DNA of 64,000 nucleotides, taken from Rothia amarae (lineage in GTDB: Bacteria; Actinomycetota; Actinomycetes; Actinomycetales; Micrococcaceae). The stretch covers positions 1,302,001 to 1,366,000 of the forward strand of contig NZ_CP061538.1 in assembly GCF_014705945.2 (NCBI RefSeq). The letters run 5' to 3'. Position numbers and translations under genes: made by a program. This document shows, piece after piece, positions 8,218 to 17,410 of this stretch (position 1 is its first letter; each line of letters opens with the position of its first letter). Below the pieces are notes generated by a model. It was not told the DNA's origin. It ran no database searches and was given only the letters and a program-made list of their open reading frames with translations.

Positions 8218-9914
8218 TATGCACGTCCCCTTTCACCGGAGAATTTGTTGGAAACCGGCAAAATATTGGCTATGGGCTGACGGATATTTTTGCTTGCCAG
8301 GACGTCCTCCACTTCAGCCATCTGAGGTACCTCAACTTGGTCTTCAAACTCGGCTCGGACTGCTTCCTGCAAGTGCTCAAAACGGATACCTGGTTCCCCG
8401 ATATCCAGCTGATCTTTGATGGCAAATTTTTTGGCGGCATCCACGATATTACGAATCACCGCACCAGAGAGAAAATCTCCCCGATAAAGCAACTGGAAAG
8501 TGCCGTGGGAGAATTCCACCTGCACATAGCGGTTTTCGTCAGTGGTAGCAAAGAGTGCCTCAGTGATTTCATGATTCATTGCTGCAACAGCTGCCTGAGA
8601 CGAGCCAAAGCGGTCAATCACGGACGAATGTAGAGGCAAAGACTCGTTGAGATACAAGCCAAATATCTCTTCGGTCCCCAGCCGATCTGGTCGATTGACC
8701 CGAATCTTGATGTCCAAACGTCCCGGTCTTAAGACAGCGGGATCAATCATATCTTCCCGGTTCGTTGCACCAATGACGATGACATTATCAAGTGCTTCCA
8801 CACCATCGATTTCTGATAGCAACTGCGGCACGATGGTGGTCTCCACGTCGGAGCTTCGTCCGCTACCGCGCGTGCGGAAAAGAGATTCCATCTCATCGAA
8901 GAAAACCACCACGGGGTTTCCTTCTTCAGCCTTTTGACGCGCAGCGGTAAAGATATCGCGGATCTGCCGTTCCGTCTCCCCCACGTACTTGTCCAATAGC
9001 TCGGGACCCTTAATATTCAAAAAGTATCCCGTGCGCTTCTGCCCCGGATGCAAGGCCTCTATACGAGCCGCCAGTGAGTTCGCCACAGCTTTAGCAATGA
9101 GAGTCTTACCGTTGCCGGGAGGGCCGTACAACAAAATACCCTTGGGCGGGGTGAGATTGTAGACGCGAAAAATCTCAGGGTGCAAAAATGGCAGCTCAAC
9201 GGCGTCTTGAATCTGGCCAATTTGAGTACTCAGTCCACCGATATTGGCATAACTGATGTCGGGAACTTTTTCCAGTACCAGCTCTTGGGCATCGTTCGTT
9301 GGTACAAGACCGGTAATCATCCCAATCCTTGAATCATAGGTAACGGTGTCACCCAGGGTAAGCGATGAAGCGTTCAGATTCTCTGAAATACGCACCACGC
9401 TTTTTACCTGATTAGGCATATCAACCACAGCGCGGGAATCATCCAAAATTTCTCGGATAGTCACAACCTCACCCAAGGATTCAAAGCCTAAGCTCAAAAC
9501 GGCTTGAGTCTGATCATTCAGCAGAACGGTCATACCCGGTTTCACCTGCCCAATTTTCAACAGCGGTGAGCAGGTAATGCGCACGCGCCGACCGGAGAGC
9601 ATAACATCGAGGTATTCTTCCAACTCGGCAGGAGTCTTTCCCTCCGCCAAGTCGTCATAGGTCATACCCCCGGTATGTACGTCAAGGACTGTCGCAGTGT
9701 TGAGCGGAGGAGTAACTTCCTGGGAAAGAGCTAGTCTGAGATTCTCAATTTCAGCTTTAGTCTTTTCTAACGCAGTCACCAGTTTCTGATTGCGCTCGCT
9801 AGCTACACGCAATTGACGGTCAAGATTTCTCCGACCCTCATTTGCGACATTCAGCTGGCGCAAAATACGTTCAAAATCCTGCGCAGAAACATTCTTCTCA
9901 GCTTGCTCTGACAT
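8217..9914 (-). CDS. arc: AAA ATPase ARC/Mpa, Pup-recognising unfoldase
   Basis: Hexameric AAA ATPase that binds Pup through its N-terminal coiled coil and unfolds tagged proteins. 565 residues from the ATG at 9912-9914, chosen because AGGAGG lies just upstream; an in-frame ATG at 9935 precedes that SD. Order: coiled coil (about 10-65), tandem OB-like domains (about 75-230), and AAA module with Walker A GPPGNGKT near residue 265 and Walker B VVVFFDEMESLF. The C-terminus (ILPVSNKFSGERGRA) lacks the GQYL-type tail that Mpa uses to dock on and open the 20S proteasome. That fits the absence of prcBA. The protein may act as a free-standing unfoldase or with another protease. Confidence 0.95.
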   Translation of the reverse strand: MSEQAEKNVSAQDFERILRQLNVANEGRRNLDRQLRVASERNQKLVTALEKTKAEIENLRLALSQEVTPPLNTATVLDVHTGGMTYDDLAEGKTPAELEEYLDVMLSGRRVRITCSPLLKIGQVKPGMTVLLNDQTQAVLSLGFESLGEVVTIREILDDSRAVVDMPNQVKSVVRISENLNASSLTLGDTVTYDSRIGMITGLVPTNDAQELVLEKVPDISYANIGGLSTQIGQIQDAVELPFLHPEIFRVYNLTPPKGILLYGPPGNGKTLIAKAVANSLAARIEALHPGQKRTGYFLNIKGPELLDKYVGETERQIRDIFTAARQKAEEGNPVVVFFDEMESLFRTRGSGRSSDVETTIVPQLLSEIDGVEALDNVIVIGATNREDMIDPAVLRPGRLDIKIRVNRPDRLGTEEIFGLYLNESLPLHSSVIDRFGSSQAAVAAMNHEITEALFATTDENRYVQVEFSHGTFQLLYRGDFLSGAVIRNIVDAAKKFAIKDQLDIGEPGIRFEHLQEAVRAEFEDQVEVPQMAEVEDVLASKNIRQPIANILPVSNKFSGERGRA

Positions 9915-9953
9915 GCTCTCCTCCTCGTTCTTCATGTTCTTCGCGGGTAGAGC

Positions 9954-10973
9954 CTATTCGCTCTCGTGGGCTGCCTCTGTTGAAATAGCTGATTTCTCCG
10001 CAAGGTTTAGCGCATCTTTGGCTGCTCGGCGTAGTTTGCGATCAGACACATTGCGCTCGCCCAGAGCCGCGGGCGACCAGGCATTCATGTCTTCTTGAGA
10101 AAATTCGGTTTTCGACGCGCGGCGCTTGGGAGCCAGGCGGACGGCACCGTCAGCCAGTCTTCGAGCAGTAATCAGAAATCCAGTGTGGGCAACCATGCGG
10201 TGGTCTGGGCGTACAGCAAGACCTTCCACATGCCATCCACGAACCATCGTTTCGTGGGATTCTGGCTCGGTAAAACGTCCGTCAGCGCGTAAAGCTTCAG
10301 CGGTACGGGAAAGCTGGGTCACGGTGGCTACATAACAGATGATCACGCCACCGGGGGCAAGTGCTGTTGCCACGGCGTCGATGCACTCCCAGGGGGCGAG
10401 CATATCTAAGACGGCGCGATCCACAGAGGCAGGTTCTTCGACCTCGCCCAGGGTTTCTGCAAGATCGCCCAAAGTGATTTCCCATGCGGGGTGCGGTCCG
10501 CCAAACATGGTTTCTACATTTCCTCGCGCAATTTCTGCAAACTCTTCACGTCGTTCGAAGGAACGCAGATGCCCGAAATCACCGATAGCTCGCAATAGCG
10601 AAATTGAGAGCGCGCCCGAACCGACGCCGGCCTCGATGACACGCGCGCCTGGGAAAATATCCGCCATGGTTACAATCTGACCGGCGTCTTTGGGATAAAC
10701 AACGGCTGCGCCACGAGGCATCGACAGAACAAAGTCCCGGTAAAGAGGGCGCATTGTCTGAATTTTCAGACCTTCTGAATTCTCGATGACCGTGCCTTCA
10801 GGGGCACCAATCAATTCATCATGTTTGAAGTATCCCCGATGGGAATGGTACTCCCCGCCAGCAGCCAGCGTGATTGTTGAAATTTTGCCACGTTCGTCGG
10901 TGAGCTGCACTCGCTCCCCTATACGGAAAGGTCCCCGACGATTGATGCTGCCGGTGGGTGTGTAATTCTGCAT
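9954..10973 (-). CDS. trmI: tRNA (adenine-58-N1) methyltransferase TrmI
   Basis: Methylates A58 in the T-loop of tRNA using S-adenosylmethionine. 339 residues. An N-terminal beta domain (residues 1-70, RIGERVQLTDERG) is followed by a Rossmann methyltransferase fold. The SAM-binding loop is VIEAGVGSGALSISLLRA, followed by acidic motif II around LRSFERREEF and a motif IV-like VLDMLAPWE. A C-terminal tail of about 50 residues is rich in charged residues. It lies 39 bases upstream of arc on the same strand, its conserved position in actinobacterial pupylation loci. It is probably the first gene of that operon. Confidence 0.93.
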   Translation of the reverse strand: MQNYTPTGSINRRGPFRIGERVQLTDERGKISTITLAAGGEYHSHRGYFKHDELIGAPEGTVIENSEGLKIQTMRPLYRDFVLSMPRGAAVVYPKDAGQIVTMADIFPGARVIEAGVGSGALSISLLRAIGDFGHLRSFERREEFAEIARGNVETMFGGPHPAWEITLGDLAETLGEVEEPASVDRAVLDMLAPWECIDAVATALAPGGVIICYVATVTQLSRTAEALRADGRFTEPESHETMVRGWHVEGLAVRPDHRMVAHTGFLITARRLADGAVRLAPKRRASKTEFSQEDMNAWSPAALGERNVSDRKLRRAAKDALNLAEKSAISTEAAHESE

Positions 10974-11083
10974 CGGTGAAAAGTTCTCCTGAAAAGAGCT
11001 ATAAGTAAGAGTTACTGTCTATTCTTGCAGAAAAGAAGCCTGACACACCGGCTATCTTCTGGAGTGAGCTTGACCTAACACTG

Positions 11084-12235
11084 TTAGTTTCCTGCGGGAT
11101 ATGTACGGCGCAAATATGAAGATTCTTCATAGAGAGCCTGCGCTATGGTGCGGTGAATCAGCAAACCAACAATTCTGTGACGATCTACTACGGGATAGGC
11201 CAGAGGAACTTCCCCGCGGATGTAATAGTCTTGCTGAGCTGAGAAAACAGCTCCATTGAAGTAATCCAGAGTATCTAGCCTTGTCCCGCTGAGGGGAATT
11301 CCTACCCCCAGAGGTACCGCTAGCTGTGCAATAGGTTCGTTGAGCTGCCCCGACGAAATAGCCGACCGTAGGGCCTCGGCAGGAACCCACGATGACGAAT
11401 GTTCGGGAGAACCTACCAGCAGGGAGGAGTGCCCGTCCCACCCAGATGCGACATCCACAATTTGCTCATTTTCTTGAACAAACACTGCCGATTGGCAAAT
11501 ATTTTCTACCCGCAACCGGTCTGACGACGAACTCTGGTTTCCAACCGAGGTAAGGGCAGGAAAACCGGCTGACCAGAGGTAGCTACACACCATCACTAAG
11601 ATGGCTAGATTTACCATGCTTGATGTCAATCCGAAGTAAATGAATGCAGCGATGAAGATAGGGATAATCATCAGCGTGACCCATGCCGTGTACTTCACGC
11701 CCTGAGAACGCAGTCTCGTGAAGTGGGTAATCAACGCTTCCAATGCATGTCCGCCGTCGAGCGGATAGGCAGGAACAAGATTGAAAAGAGAGATAAAGAA
11801 GTTTGCTTGTGCTGCCAGCAGGAAACCCAGTCCCCAGGCGGAAGGCCCTAACAAGCCCGCGATCAGCCACAACAAACCTGCAAAAAGCAGGTTTACCAGC
11901 GGGCCTGCCATAGAAACTAAGAATGAAGAAACTGCTGTTCCAGGTGTCAATTTGGTGACACCGCCCCACAGGGTCAGCGAAATATAGAGAACTTTTTGAC
12001 CCCGAGCAAGCCCCACCACAGCGTGCGCTACCTCGTGAATCAATACTCCTAGCGCCACCAGGATAGCCAGCACGGAGGAGATGATAAAGGGGCGGAGACC
12101 GCTGGAGGAAGAAAGACTCTGCAAGAAGAGCCCGTATCCAAGGCTCACCACCAGCATCAGCACAAACCACGAAGGCTTTAGATAAACAGGTACCCCACGC
12201 ACCTTCATAATTTTTAGACCCAGGCTTTTTTCCAT
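11084..12235 (-). CDS. Site-2 protease family (M50) membrane metalloprotease
   Basis: Intramembrane zinc protease of the M50B/SpoIVFB-like group, 383 residues. About six hydrophobic segments are visible. The zinc ligands are seen in VLIHEVAHAVVG (about residue 68) and the third ligand in NLVPAYPLDGGHALE (about residue 155). The C-terminal 140 residues resemble a degraded pair of CBS motifs ending in RIVGLLIHRTIAQALY. The start ATG at 12235 has AAGGGAG directly upstream. It lies next to the pupylation locus but is separated from trmI by 110 bases. Its substrate is not deducible. Divergent from the PAC2 gene. Confidence 0.88.
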   Translation of the reverse strand: MEKSLGLKIMKVRGVPVYLKPSWFVLMLVVSLGYGLFLQSLSSSSGLRPFIISSVLAILVALGVLIHEVAHAVVGLARGQKVLYISLTLWGGVTKLTPGTAVSSFLVSMAGPLVNLLFAGLLWLIAGLLGPSAWGLGFLLAAQANFFISLFNLVPAYPLDGGHALEALITHFTRLRSQGVKYTAWVTLMIIPIFIAAFIYFGLTSSMVNLAILVMVCSYLWSAGFPALTSVGNQSSSSDRLRVENICQSAVFVQENEQIVDVASGWDGHSSLLVGSPEHSSSWVPAEALRSAISSGQLNEPIAQLAVPLGVGIPLSGTRLDTLDYFNGAVFSAQQDYYIRGEVPLAYPVVDRHRIVGLLIHRTIAQALYEESSYLRRTYPAGN

Positions 12236-12320
12236 ATCTCCCTTTTCTATTTCCTCTCAGATTACAGGTTTTGTTCTCCCCAACATGCTCTGAGGGGCTG
12301 TGGAATTCAAAAATCACCAC

Positions 12321-12326
12321 TAGAAT
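12321..12326 (+). promoter_or_regulatory. Likely -10 box for a leaderless PAC2 transcript
   Basis: TAGAAT lies 6 bases before the GTG at 12333. No Shine-Dalgarno sequence can be placed in that gap, so transcription probably begins at or next to the start codon. Confidence 0.5.
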
Positions 12327-12332
12327 GGTCTG

Positions 12333-13208
12333 GTGTCTTTTGCTAATCATTTTCCAGAAAACCTTTTTTCCCAGTCCTCCTCTGATGATTCGGGGTACAC
12401 CACGGTAATGCTGTGCGCATTTGAAGGTTGGAATGACGCCGGCTCGGCAGCAACAGAAACCCTGACCTACCTGGAAAGAATATATTCTGCACAGGAACTT
12501 TCTGGTTTTGAAAGCGAAGATTTCTATGACTTCACCACTAACCGTCCCCTCCTCATTTCGCAGGACGACGGAACCGGTCAAATCACCTGGCCGTCAATTT
12601 CTATGCATCGTTGGACGGACGAGAGTCGCCGCATACATTTCATCACAGTGACAGGTCCTGAACCACAGCTCAAATGGCATACATTTGTGGCTGCCTTAAT
12701 GGGCGCAGCGCGCGAGTTTGGCGTCGACCACATCGTCTTGCTGGGCGCTTTGCTAGCCGAAGTGCCCCACACTCAAGTATTTCCGGTCAACGTCACTAGC
12801 TATTCCCCGACACTGCGAGAGAACGATAGGGTTCATCAGCAGTCCTACACCGGCCCCACGGGCATCATTGGTGTACTGGCTCATACTGCTCGTCAATATG
12901 GAATCTCAGATCTTTCGCTCTGGGTTTCGATTCCTCACTATGCTGGGCACCCACCGCACCCCAAAGCCACATTGGAACTGCTTCGCGGCATAGAATCACT
13001 CTTTTCACTAGCAATTCCCCTGCGCACCATTGAAGAAGAAACACTTGCGTGGGAACGCGGTGCAGCAGAACTCATGGAAGAAGAACCCGAACTCGCCGCT
13101 TACGTCAAGCAGCTTGAATCCGATCAAGAAAATTCATCTCTGGAAAATATGTCGGGTGAAGATATAGCGGCCGAATTCGAGCGCTTTCTTAAAAGACGAG
13201 ACGGTTAA
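12333..13208 (+). CDS. PAC2 family protein
   Basis: Protein of the PAC2 family (named after eukaryotic proteasome assembly chaperone 2), 291 residues, GTG start. Visible family features: CAFEGWNDAGSAATETLTYL near the N-terminus, IVLLGALLAEVPHT in the middle, and GPTGIIGVLAHTARQYG followed by LWVSIPHYAGHPPHPKATL. The last 50 residues are acidic and helical. In many actinobacteria a PAC2 gene lies close to the proteasome/pupylation genes. Here it remains although the proteasome core genes are absent from the locus. Its biochemical role in bacteria is not established. It converges on mshC across a shared terminator. Confidence 0.88.
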   Translation: MSFANHFPENLFSQSSSDDSGYTTVMLCAFEGWNDAGSAATETLTYLERIYSAQELSGFESEDFYDFTTNRPLLISQDDGTGQITWPSISMHRWTDESRRIHFITVTGPEPQLKWHTFVAALMGAAREFGVDHIVLLGALLAEVPHTQVFPVNVTSYSPTLRENDRVHQQSYTGPTGIIGVLAHTARQYGISDLSLWVSIPHYAGHPPHPKATLELLRGIESLFSLAIPLRTIEEETLAWERGAAELMEEEPELAAYVKQLESDQENSSLENMSGEDIAAEFERFLKRRDG

Positions 13209-13226
13209 TGCTTTAGCCGTAATCGC

Positions 13227-13262
13227 AAAGGAGGGGAACCGATTTTTCGGTCCCCCTCCTTT
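13227..13262. terminator. Bidirectional terminator between PAC2 gene and mshC
   Basis: Strong hairpin with a stem built on AAAGGAGGGGAACCGA and its near-complement, and a T-rich loop. It sits between two convergent genes. Confidence 0.8.
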
Positions 13263-13277
13263 GATAAACAGTTCATG

Positions 13278-14570
13278 CTAAAGGATAACGCCCAAGCGCG
13301 CGTTCAACAGGTCAGTGATGAGTTTCGCACCGCCACCGCGACCATTCTTGAGGGTGGACAGAGCCCAATCATCAAGCGCTGAGAGAGCATCCAGGGTATT
13401 CAAATCATCGGCCAGGAACTTTCGTACGGTTTTGAGCGTAGCTTCCGCAGCTTCATCCGTTTCGGCTGACGCTAAACCGATAGCCTGCCGATATACTTCC
13501 AAGCGAGTCTTGGCTTTTTCTAGAATATCGTCGGTCCAGAACCAGTCATCACGGTAGTGATTCGCCAGAATTGCAAGCCGGATAGCACTGGGGTCAACAC
13601 CCTGCGCACGCAGCTTGGACACCAACACAAGGTTGCCCAAAGACTTACTCATCTTTTCGCCGTCGAGCCCTACCATGCCGGCATGTGCATAATGGCGCGC
13701 CATGGGTTTACCTGTGAGAGCATAGGCGTGTCCCGCTCCCATGTCGTGGTGAGGGAACTGAAGATCCGAACCACCCGCTTGAACTGAAAAGGGCGCCGGC
13801 AAATACTTTTGCGCAATCGTGGTGCACTCAATATGCCAGCCGGGGCGCCCCTTGCCGAGCGAACGCCCGTCCCATGAGGGCTCACCATCGCGCTCAACCC
13901 GCCATAGAAGCGGATCAAAGGGGTCGCGCTTACCTGGACGTTGGGGGTCTCCACCGCGTTCTGCAAAGATGGGGTACATGGCGTCCCGGTCTAGATTACA
14001 AATCTGACCCAAGACCCAGTGCTCAGGATCCTCTGCATTGATTTCAGCCGCGCGGTTGACGTCGAAGTAGACATCACCGGCAGGTTGCTGAACGCCGTCC
14101 TTTTCAAACCCTTCAACACGGTAGGCAATTCCTCGTTCAAGCAGAGTCTCGACAGCTTCTACGACCAAGGGAATAGTCTCCACCGCGCCCATGTAATGAT
14201 CGGGGGCAATAACGTTGAGAGCCTCCATATCAGCACGGAAAAGGTCAGTCTGTTCCTCGGCCAAGTCTCGCCAATCAACACCGGTAGCCTCTGCGCGCTC
14301 CAGCAAAGGGTCGTCAACGTCAGTCACATTCTGCACATAGACGACGTCGCTGCCTGCGTCTTTCCAGGCGCGGTTGAGCATATCGAATGCTACGTAAGTG
14401 GAAGCATGCCCCATATGAGTAGCGTCATAAGGGGTAATTCCGCAAACATAGAGGCTTGCGGTGTCCTCCGCTTCAAGCTCAACAATCTTCTGAGCTGCCG
14501 AATCATATAACTTAGGCTGGGGAGCTTTGCCAGGGAGCTGAGGTACTTCAGCAGACTTCCACGCGCGCAT
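13278..14570 (-). CDS. mshC: Cysteine:GlcN-Ins ligase MshC (mycothiol biosynthesis)
   Basis: ATP-dependent ligation of L-cysteine to GlcN-inositol, the third step of mycothiol synthesis. 430 residues from the ATG at 14568-14570, which has AAAGGA upstream; a TTG one codon earlier is less likely. Class I aminoacyl-tRNA synthetase fold: HIGH-like motif [24 protein letters not shown], the [10 protein letters not shown] region with FPHHD (zinc site), and the KMSKS loop [11 protein letters not shown]. Distinguished from cysteinyl-tRNA synthetase by its shorter C-terminus and N-terminal PxLPGxAPxPKLYD. Its presence indicates that the cell uses mycothiol as its low-molecular-weight thiol. Confidence 0.95.
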   Translation of the reverse strand: MRAWKSAEVPQLPGKAPQPKLYDSAAQKIVELEAEDTASLYVCGITPYDATHMGHASTYVAFDMLNRAWKDAGSDVVYVQNVTDVDDPLLERAEATGVDWRDLAEEQTDLFRADMEALNVIAPDHYMGAVETIPLVVEAVETLLERGIAYRVEGFEKDGVQQPAGDVYFDVNRAAEINAEDPEHWVLGQICNLDRDAMYPIFAERGGDPQRPGKRDPFDPLLWRVERDGEPSWDGRSLGKGRPGWHIECTTIAQKYLPAPFSVQAGGSDLQFPHHDMGAGHAYALTGKPMARHYAHAGMVGLDGEKMSKSLGNLVLVSKLRAQGVDPSAIRLAILANHYRDDWFWTDDILEKAKTRLEVYRQAIGLASAETDEAAEATLKTVRKFLADDLNTLDALSALDDWALSTLKNGRGGGAKLITDLLNARLGVIL

Positions 14571-14606
14571 CAAAATCCTTTCGAAAAACTATTTACAGGT
14601 AAAACA

Positions 14607-14640
14607 ATACTCGCTCCCCTCTAATGAGAAGAGCGAGTAT
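14607..14640 (-). terminator. Terminator downstream of uppP
   Basis: Perfect 10-bp stem ATACTCGCTC/GAGCGAGTAT. On the minus strand it is followed by TGTTTTACC. It lies between the uppP stop and the mshC start. Confidence 0.7.
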
Positions 14641-14648
14641 GGGAAGTT

Positions 14649-15485
14649 TTAGCTATTAGGTGCAAGGATGCCGAAGCCCAACAGCACATAGAGCAAGATG
14701 CCCAATGCAATGCGGTACCAAACAAAGATTGAGTAGCTATTGTTTGATACGAACTTCAGGAACCATCCAATAATGAAGTAACCGACCACGAACGCGACCA
14801 AGGTAGCAACCAGAGTTGAACCAAGACCATAATATCCAGTGAATCCTTCAGACAGGCTATCTGCAAACTTGTAAAGACCAGAAGCGAACACAGCGGGCAA
14901 TGCCAGCAAGAAAGAATAACGAGCAGCTGCTTCACGGGTATAGCCCATCAGCAAGCCCGCGGTAATGGTACCGCCGGAGCGAGATACGCCGGGGATCAGC
15001 GCGAGAGCCTGTGCAAATCCGTAGATAATACCGTGTTTTACGGTCAAATCCTGAAGTTCACGCTGTTCCTTACCAATGCGGTCTGCAATAGCCAGGAAAA
15101 TACCGAAAACAATCAGCATAGTTGCCACAATCCACATAGAGCGGAAAGTAGTATCGATTGCATTTTCCAATAGTAGACCCAAAATACCGATGGGCAAGGA
15201 ACCGATAATAATGAACCAGCCCATCCGTGCGTCGGGGTCTTTTTTATCAACCCGCCCGGTGAGCGAACCAAACCAGTTCTTAAGAATCCGAACGATATCG
15301 CGCCAGAAAAATACCAAAACTGCAGTTTCCGTACCCAGCTGAGTAATCGCAGTAAATGCTGCGCCAGGGTCGGCGGTATCGGGTAAGAACTGACTTACGA
15401 TTCGAATATGTCCTGAGGACGAAATCGGTAAGAACTCGGTGAGGCCTTGCACCAGGCCCAAAATAATTGCTTGTATCCATTCCAC
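14649..15485 (-). CDS. uppP: Undecaprenyl-diphosphatase UppP (BacA)
   Basis: Membrane phosphatase that recycles undecaprenyl diphosphate to the monophosphate carrier used in cell-wall synthesis. 278 residues with about eight hydrophobic segments. The two signature motifs are intact: [17 protein letters not shown] near the N-terminus and [16 protein letters not shown] in the middle. Known to confer bacitracin tolerance when overproduced. It stands between mshC and a small acidic-protein gene on the same strand, with a terminator on its 3' side. Confidence 0.95.
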   Translation of the reverse strand: MEWIQAIILGLVQGLTEFLPISSSGHIRIVSQFLPDTADPGAAFTAITQLGTETAVLVFFWRDIVRILKNWFGSLTGRVDKKDPDARMGWFIIIGSLPIGILGLLLENAIDTTFRSMWIVATMLIVFGIFLAIADRIGKEQRELQDLTVKHGIIYGFAQALALIPGVSRSGGTITAGLLMGYTREAAARYSFLLALPAVFASGLYKFADSLSEGFTGYYGLGSTLVATLVAFVVGYFIIGWFLKFVSNNSYSIFVWYRIALGILLYVLLGFGILAPNS

Positions 15486-15584
15486 CCACGAAACTTTACC
15501 GGTTAAAGCAACAACACAGTGATTGATTTACACCACTGTGTTGCATCTCTAGGAATTTTAGAGGATAGAATACCTCTCAGCAGC

Positions 15585-15866
15585 TTACTGTTCTAAGTTG
15601 TCGTCTTCCTCAAACTCGATGTCGTCCTCTTCATCGAAGTCATCCTCAAAGTCCTCGTCTTCTTCATCCAAGAAAACTTCAAGCGGGGTTACTTCTTCAT
15701 AATCGTCGAAGAGGGTCTCTTCATATCTCTCGAAGGCGTTAGCGACTGCTACATAAGCATTATCAATAGCGGGATCGTGTTCACCCCGACGGTTGACGAT
15801 AGCGGTAAGATGCTCTTCAAGAGCATTGGTTAATGCTGCTAGCGCAGCTCGAGATTCGTTACTCAT
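15585..15866 (-). CDS. Small protein with highly acidic C-terminal tail, function unknown
   Basis: 93-residue protein I do not recognise by function. The first 55 residues look helical (SRAALAALTNALEEHLTAIV). The last 35 residues are almost all Asp/Glu (roughly residues 60-93), giving a strongly negative tail. The start codon has only a weak, very close AAGG upstream. It is divergent from the DUF5703 gene across 53 bases. The acidic end is not a simple DNA repeat artefact, since both GAA/GAG and GAC/GAT codons are mixed. It could bind a basic protein or metal ions; this is a guess. Confidence 0.65.
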   Translation of the reverse strand: MSNESRAALAALTNALEEHLTAIVNRRGEHDPAIDNAYVAVANAFERYEETLFDDYEEVTPLEVFLDEEDEDFEDDFDEEDDIEFEEDDNLEQ

Positions 15867-15919
15867 ACCTTAGACGTTATCGCGGATTTCGCATCAGCAA
15901 AAGTATTTGGGAGGAAAAT

Positions 15920-16162
15920 TTGCGAGAACAAGAGGTGGGCTTCGCAAATGTTCGTATTGCAGGTAAAGATCAGAGGTTTGAATACCTTACTATCACTGTA
16001 GAACCGCATGAGAGCGTGAAAGAAGCACGTGCTCGTGTGATGGAACATTCAGAGTATGGGCGCTGGGAACTTGCGCGTTCAGTCATTCTTTATGGTGGAC
16101 GACGTCGCTTCTGGTTGCGCCGTCGGGTCATCCGCGTGCACAAGACAGTCTCATTTATTTAG
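15920..16162 (+). CDS. DUF5703 family small basic protein
   Basis: 80-residue protein. I place the start at the TTG at 15920-15922 because GGGAGG lies 5 bases before it. Further in-frame upstream sequence exists but would overlap the divergent gene. Seen: FEYLTITVEPHESVKEARAR, a Trp-Glu-Leu-Ala-Arg-Ser segment, and a very basic C-terminus (GGRRRFWLRRRVIRVHKT). This matches the pattern of the actinobacterial DUF5703 family, for which no function is known. Its neighbour uppP and the acidic-protein gene are on the opposite strand. Confidence 0.75.
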   Translation: MREQEVGFANVRIAGKDQRFEYLTITVEPHESVKEARARVMEHSEYGRWELARSVILYGGRRRFWLRRRVIRVHKTVSFI

Positions 16163-16188
16163 GTGATAGATATCTAATCTCATATGCA

Positions 16189-16222
16189 AAACGGTGGCGA
16201 AGAAATATCTTCACCACCGTTT
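16189..16222. terminator. Bidirectional terminator between DUF5703 gene and ldh
   Basis: Stem AAACGGTGG/CCACCGTTT extended by GAAGA/TCTTC with a tiny loop, followed by ATATTTTC on the plus strand. Lies between convergent genes. Confidence 0.75.
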
Positions 16223-16282
16223 ATATTTTCTTTGCCTCTTGCTTATTGAGCTTGAGTGTAGTTACTCAATCGTGAGTATTGG

Positions 16283-17245
16283 TTAGAAACCAATTTGCTT
16301 CAACGAGTTATTGATAGCTGCAGCTGATTTCTGCAGTTTTTCGATTTCCTCGTCGCCCAGTGGGATCTCAAGAACCTGTTCGACTCCCCCATAAGAAACG
16401 ATGGAGGGCAAGGAAAGAGCTGCATCGCCCTCAATGCCATAGCGACCATTGATTTGAGTTGAGACAGGTAGCACTGCGCGCTGACCTTTAAGAATTGCTT
16501 CTGCAATTCGAGCTGCAGAAATACCAATTGCGTAATTTGTAGATCCCTTGCCCTCAATGATGCGGTAGGCTGCCTGCATAGCTTCGAGTGCAAGTTCTTC
16601 CTTGACCTCAGGGGTGAAAATGATTTCACCGCCCTTGGTCCACTCATCGATGGGGACCATACCAATGTTGGCGGCTGTCCATACGGGGAACTCAGAATCG
16701 CCATGTTCACCGATAATGTTTGCGTGAACTGAACGCATGGAAACATCTGCGCGATCGGCGATGAGCCAGCGTAGGCGGGAAGAGTCAAGAACAGTACCTG
16801 ATGCAAAGCAACGCTCAGTGGGAAGTCCTGTAATTTTTTGGGCTACTACCGCCAGAACATCACAGGGGTTAGTAACAATCATCAAAGTGGCATTGGGAGC
16901 CACTTCCATGATGGGAGGGAGCATTGATTCAAAGATTCGGACGTTCGCTGCGGCCAGCTCAAGACGGGGCTGACCAGGTTGCTGGCGAGCACCTGCGGTA
17001 ACGATAATCAAATCGCAATCGCGCAAAAGCTCTACGTCCGATCCACCAATGACGGTGGCTTCATGGGCGAACATCGAACCGTGTGAAATATCCAGAGCTT
17101 CAGCGATAGCTCGCTCAGTAGCGATATCGTAGATGACGATTTCATCTGCAGTTCCACGAAGCATTGCTGCATACGCAGTTGCAGAACCAACGCCGCCTGC
17201 ACCTAGAATGCCGAGCTTCCTGCCGTTTTTCGGAGCGGTTGTCAT
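16283..17245 (-). CDS. ldh: L-lactate dehydrogenase
   Basis: NAD-dependent interconversion of pyruvate and L-lactate, cytosolic. 320 residues, normal length. Rossmann motif ILGAGGVGSATAYA, the NAD aspartate in EIVIYDI, substrate loop QQPGQPRLEL (Gln-Pro-Gly and Arg), TNPCDVL, and the catalytic histidine in IIGEHGDSEFPVW. Gln at the specificity loop favours lactate over malate dehydrogenase. SD AGGAAGG lies 9 bases before the ATG. Divergent from a lactate permease gene, so the cell can both make and move lactate. Confidence 0.94.
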   Translation of the reverse strand: MTTAPKNGRKLGILGAGGVGSATAYAAMLRGTADEIVIYDIATERAIAEALDISHGSMFAHEATVIGGSDVELLRDCDLIIVTAGARQQPGQPRLELAAANVRIFESMLPPIMEVAPNATLMIVTNPCDVLAVVAQKITGLPTERCFASGTVLDSSRLRWLIADRADVSMRSVHANIIGEHGDSEFPVWTAANIGMVPIDEWTKGGEIIFTPEVKEELALEAMQAAYRIIEGKGSTNYAIGISAARIAEAILKGQRAVLPVSTQINGRYGIEGDAALSLPSIVSYGGVEQVLEIPLGDEEIEKLQKSAAAINNSLKQIGF

Positions 17246-17410
17246 TTCAACGCCTTCCTCGAGGGGTAACTAACGGGTTAAACCCATTAAACACCTTCTA
17301 GAGAAGGAATTTGGGATTTCATGTTGTTATCTGTGCGCTTCGGTGCGGTTGAACAACTATTCACGCAGGTCATTCCGTTGGAAAATCCCGGAAAACCACA
17401 TAAAGCCAAA

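Noticed and set aside
11583-12581. Long open frame on the minus strand (332 codons) spanning the M50 protease gene start and the PAC2 gene
   Set aside because: Out of frame with two well-recognised genes, Cys/Arg/Ser-rich with no family motif, and spans a divergent promoter region. It is a shadow of real coding sequence.
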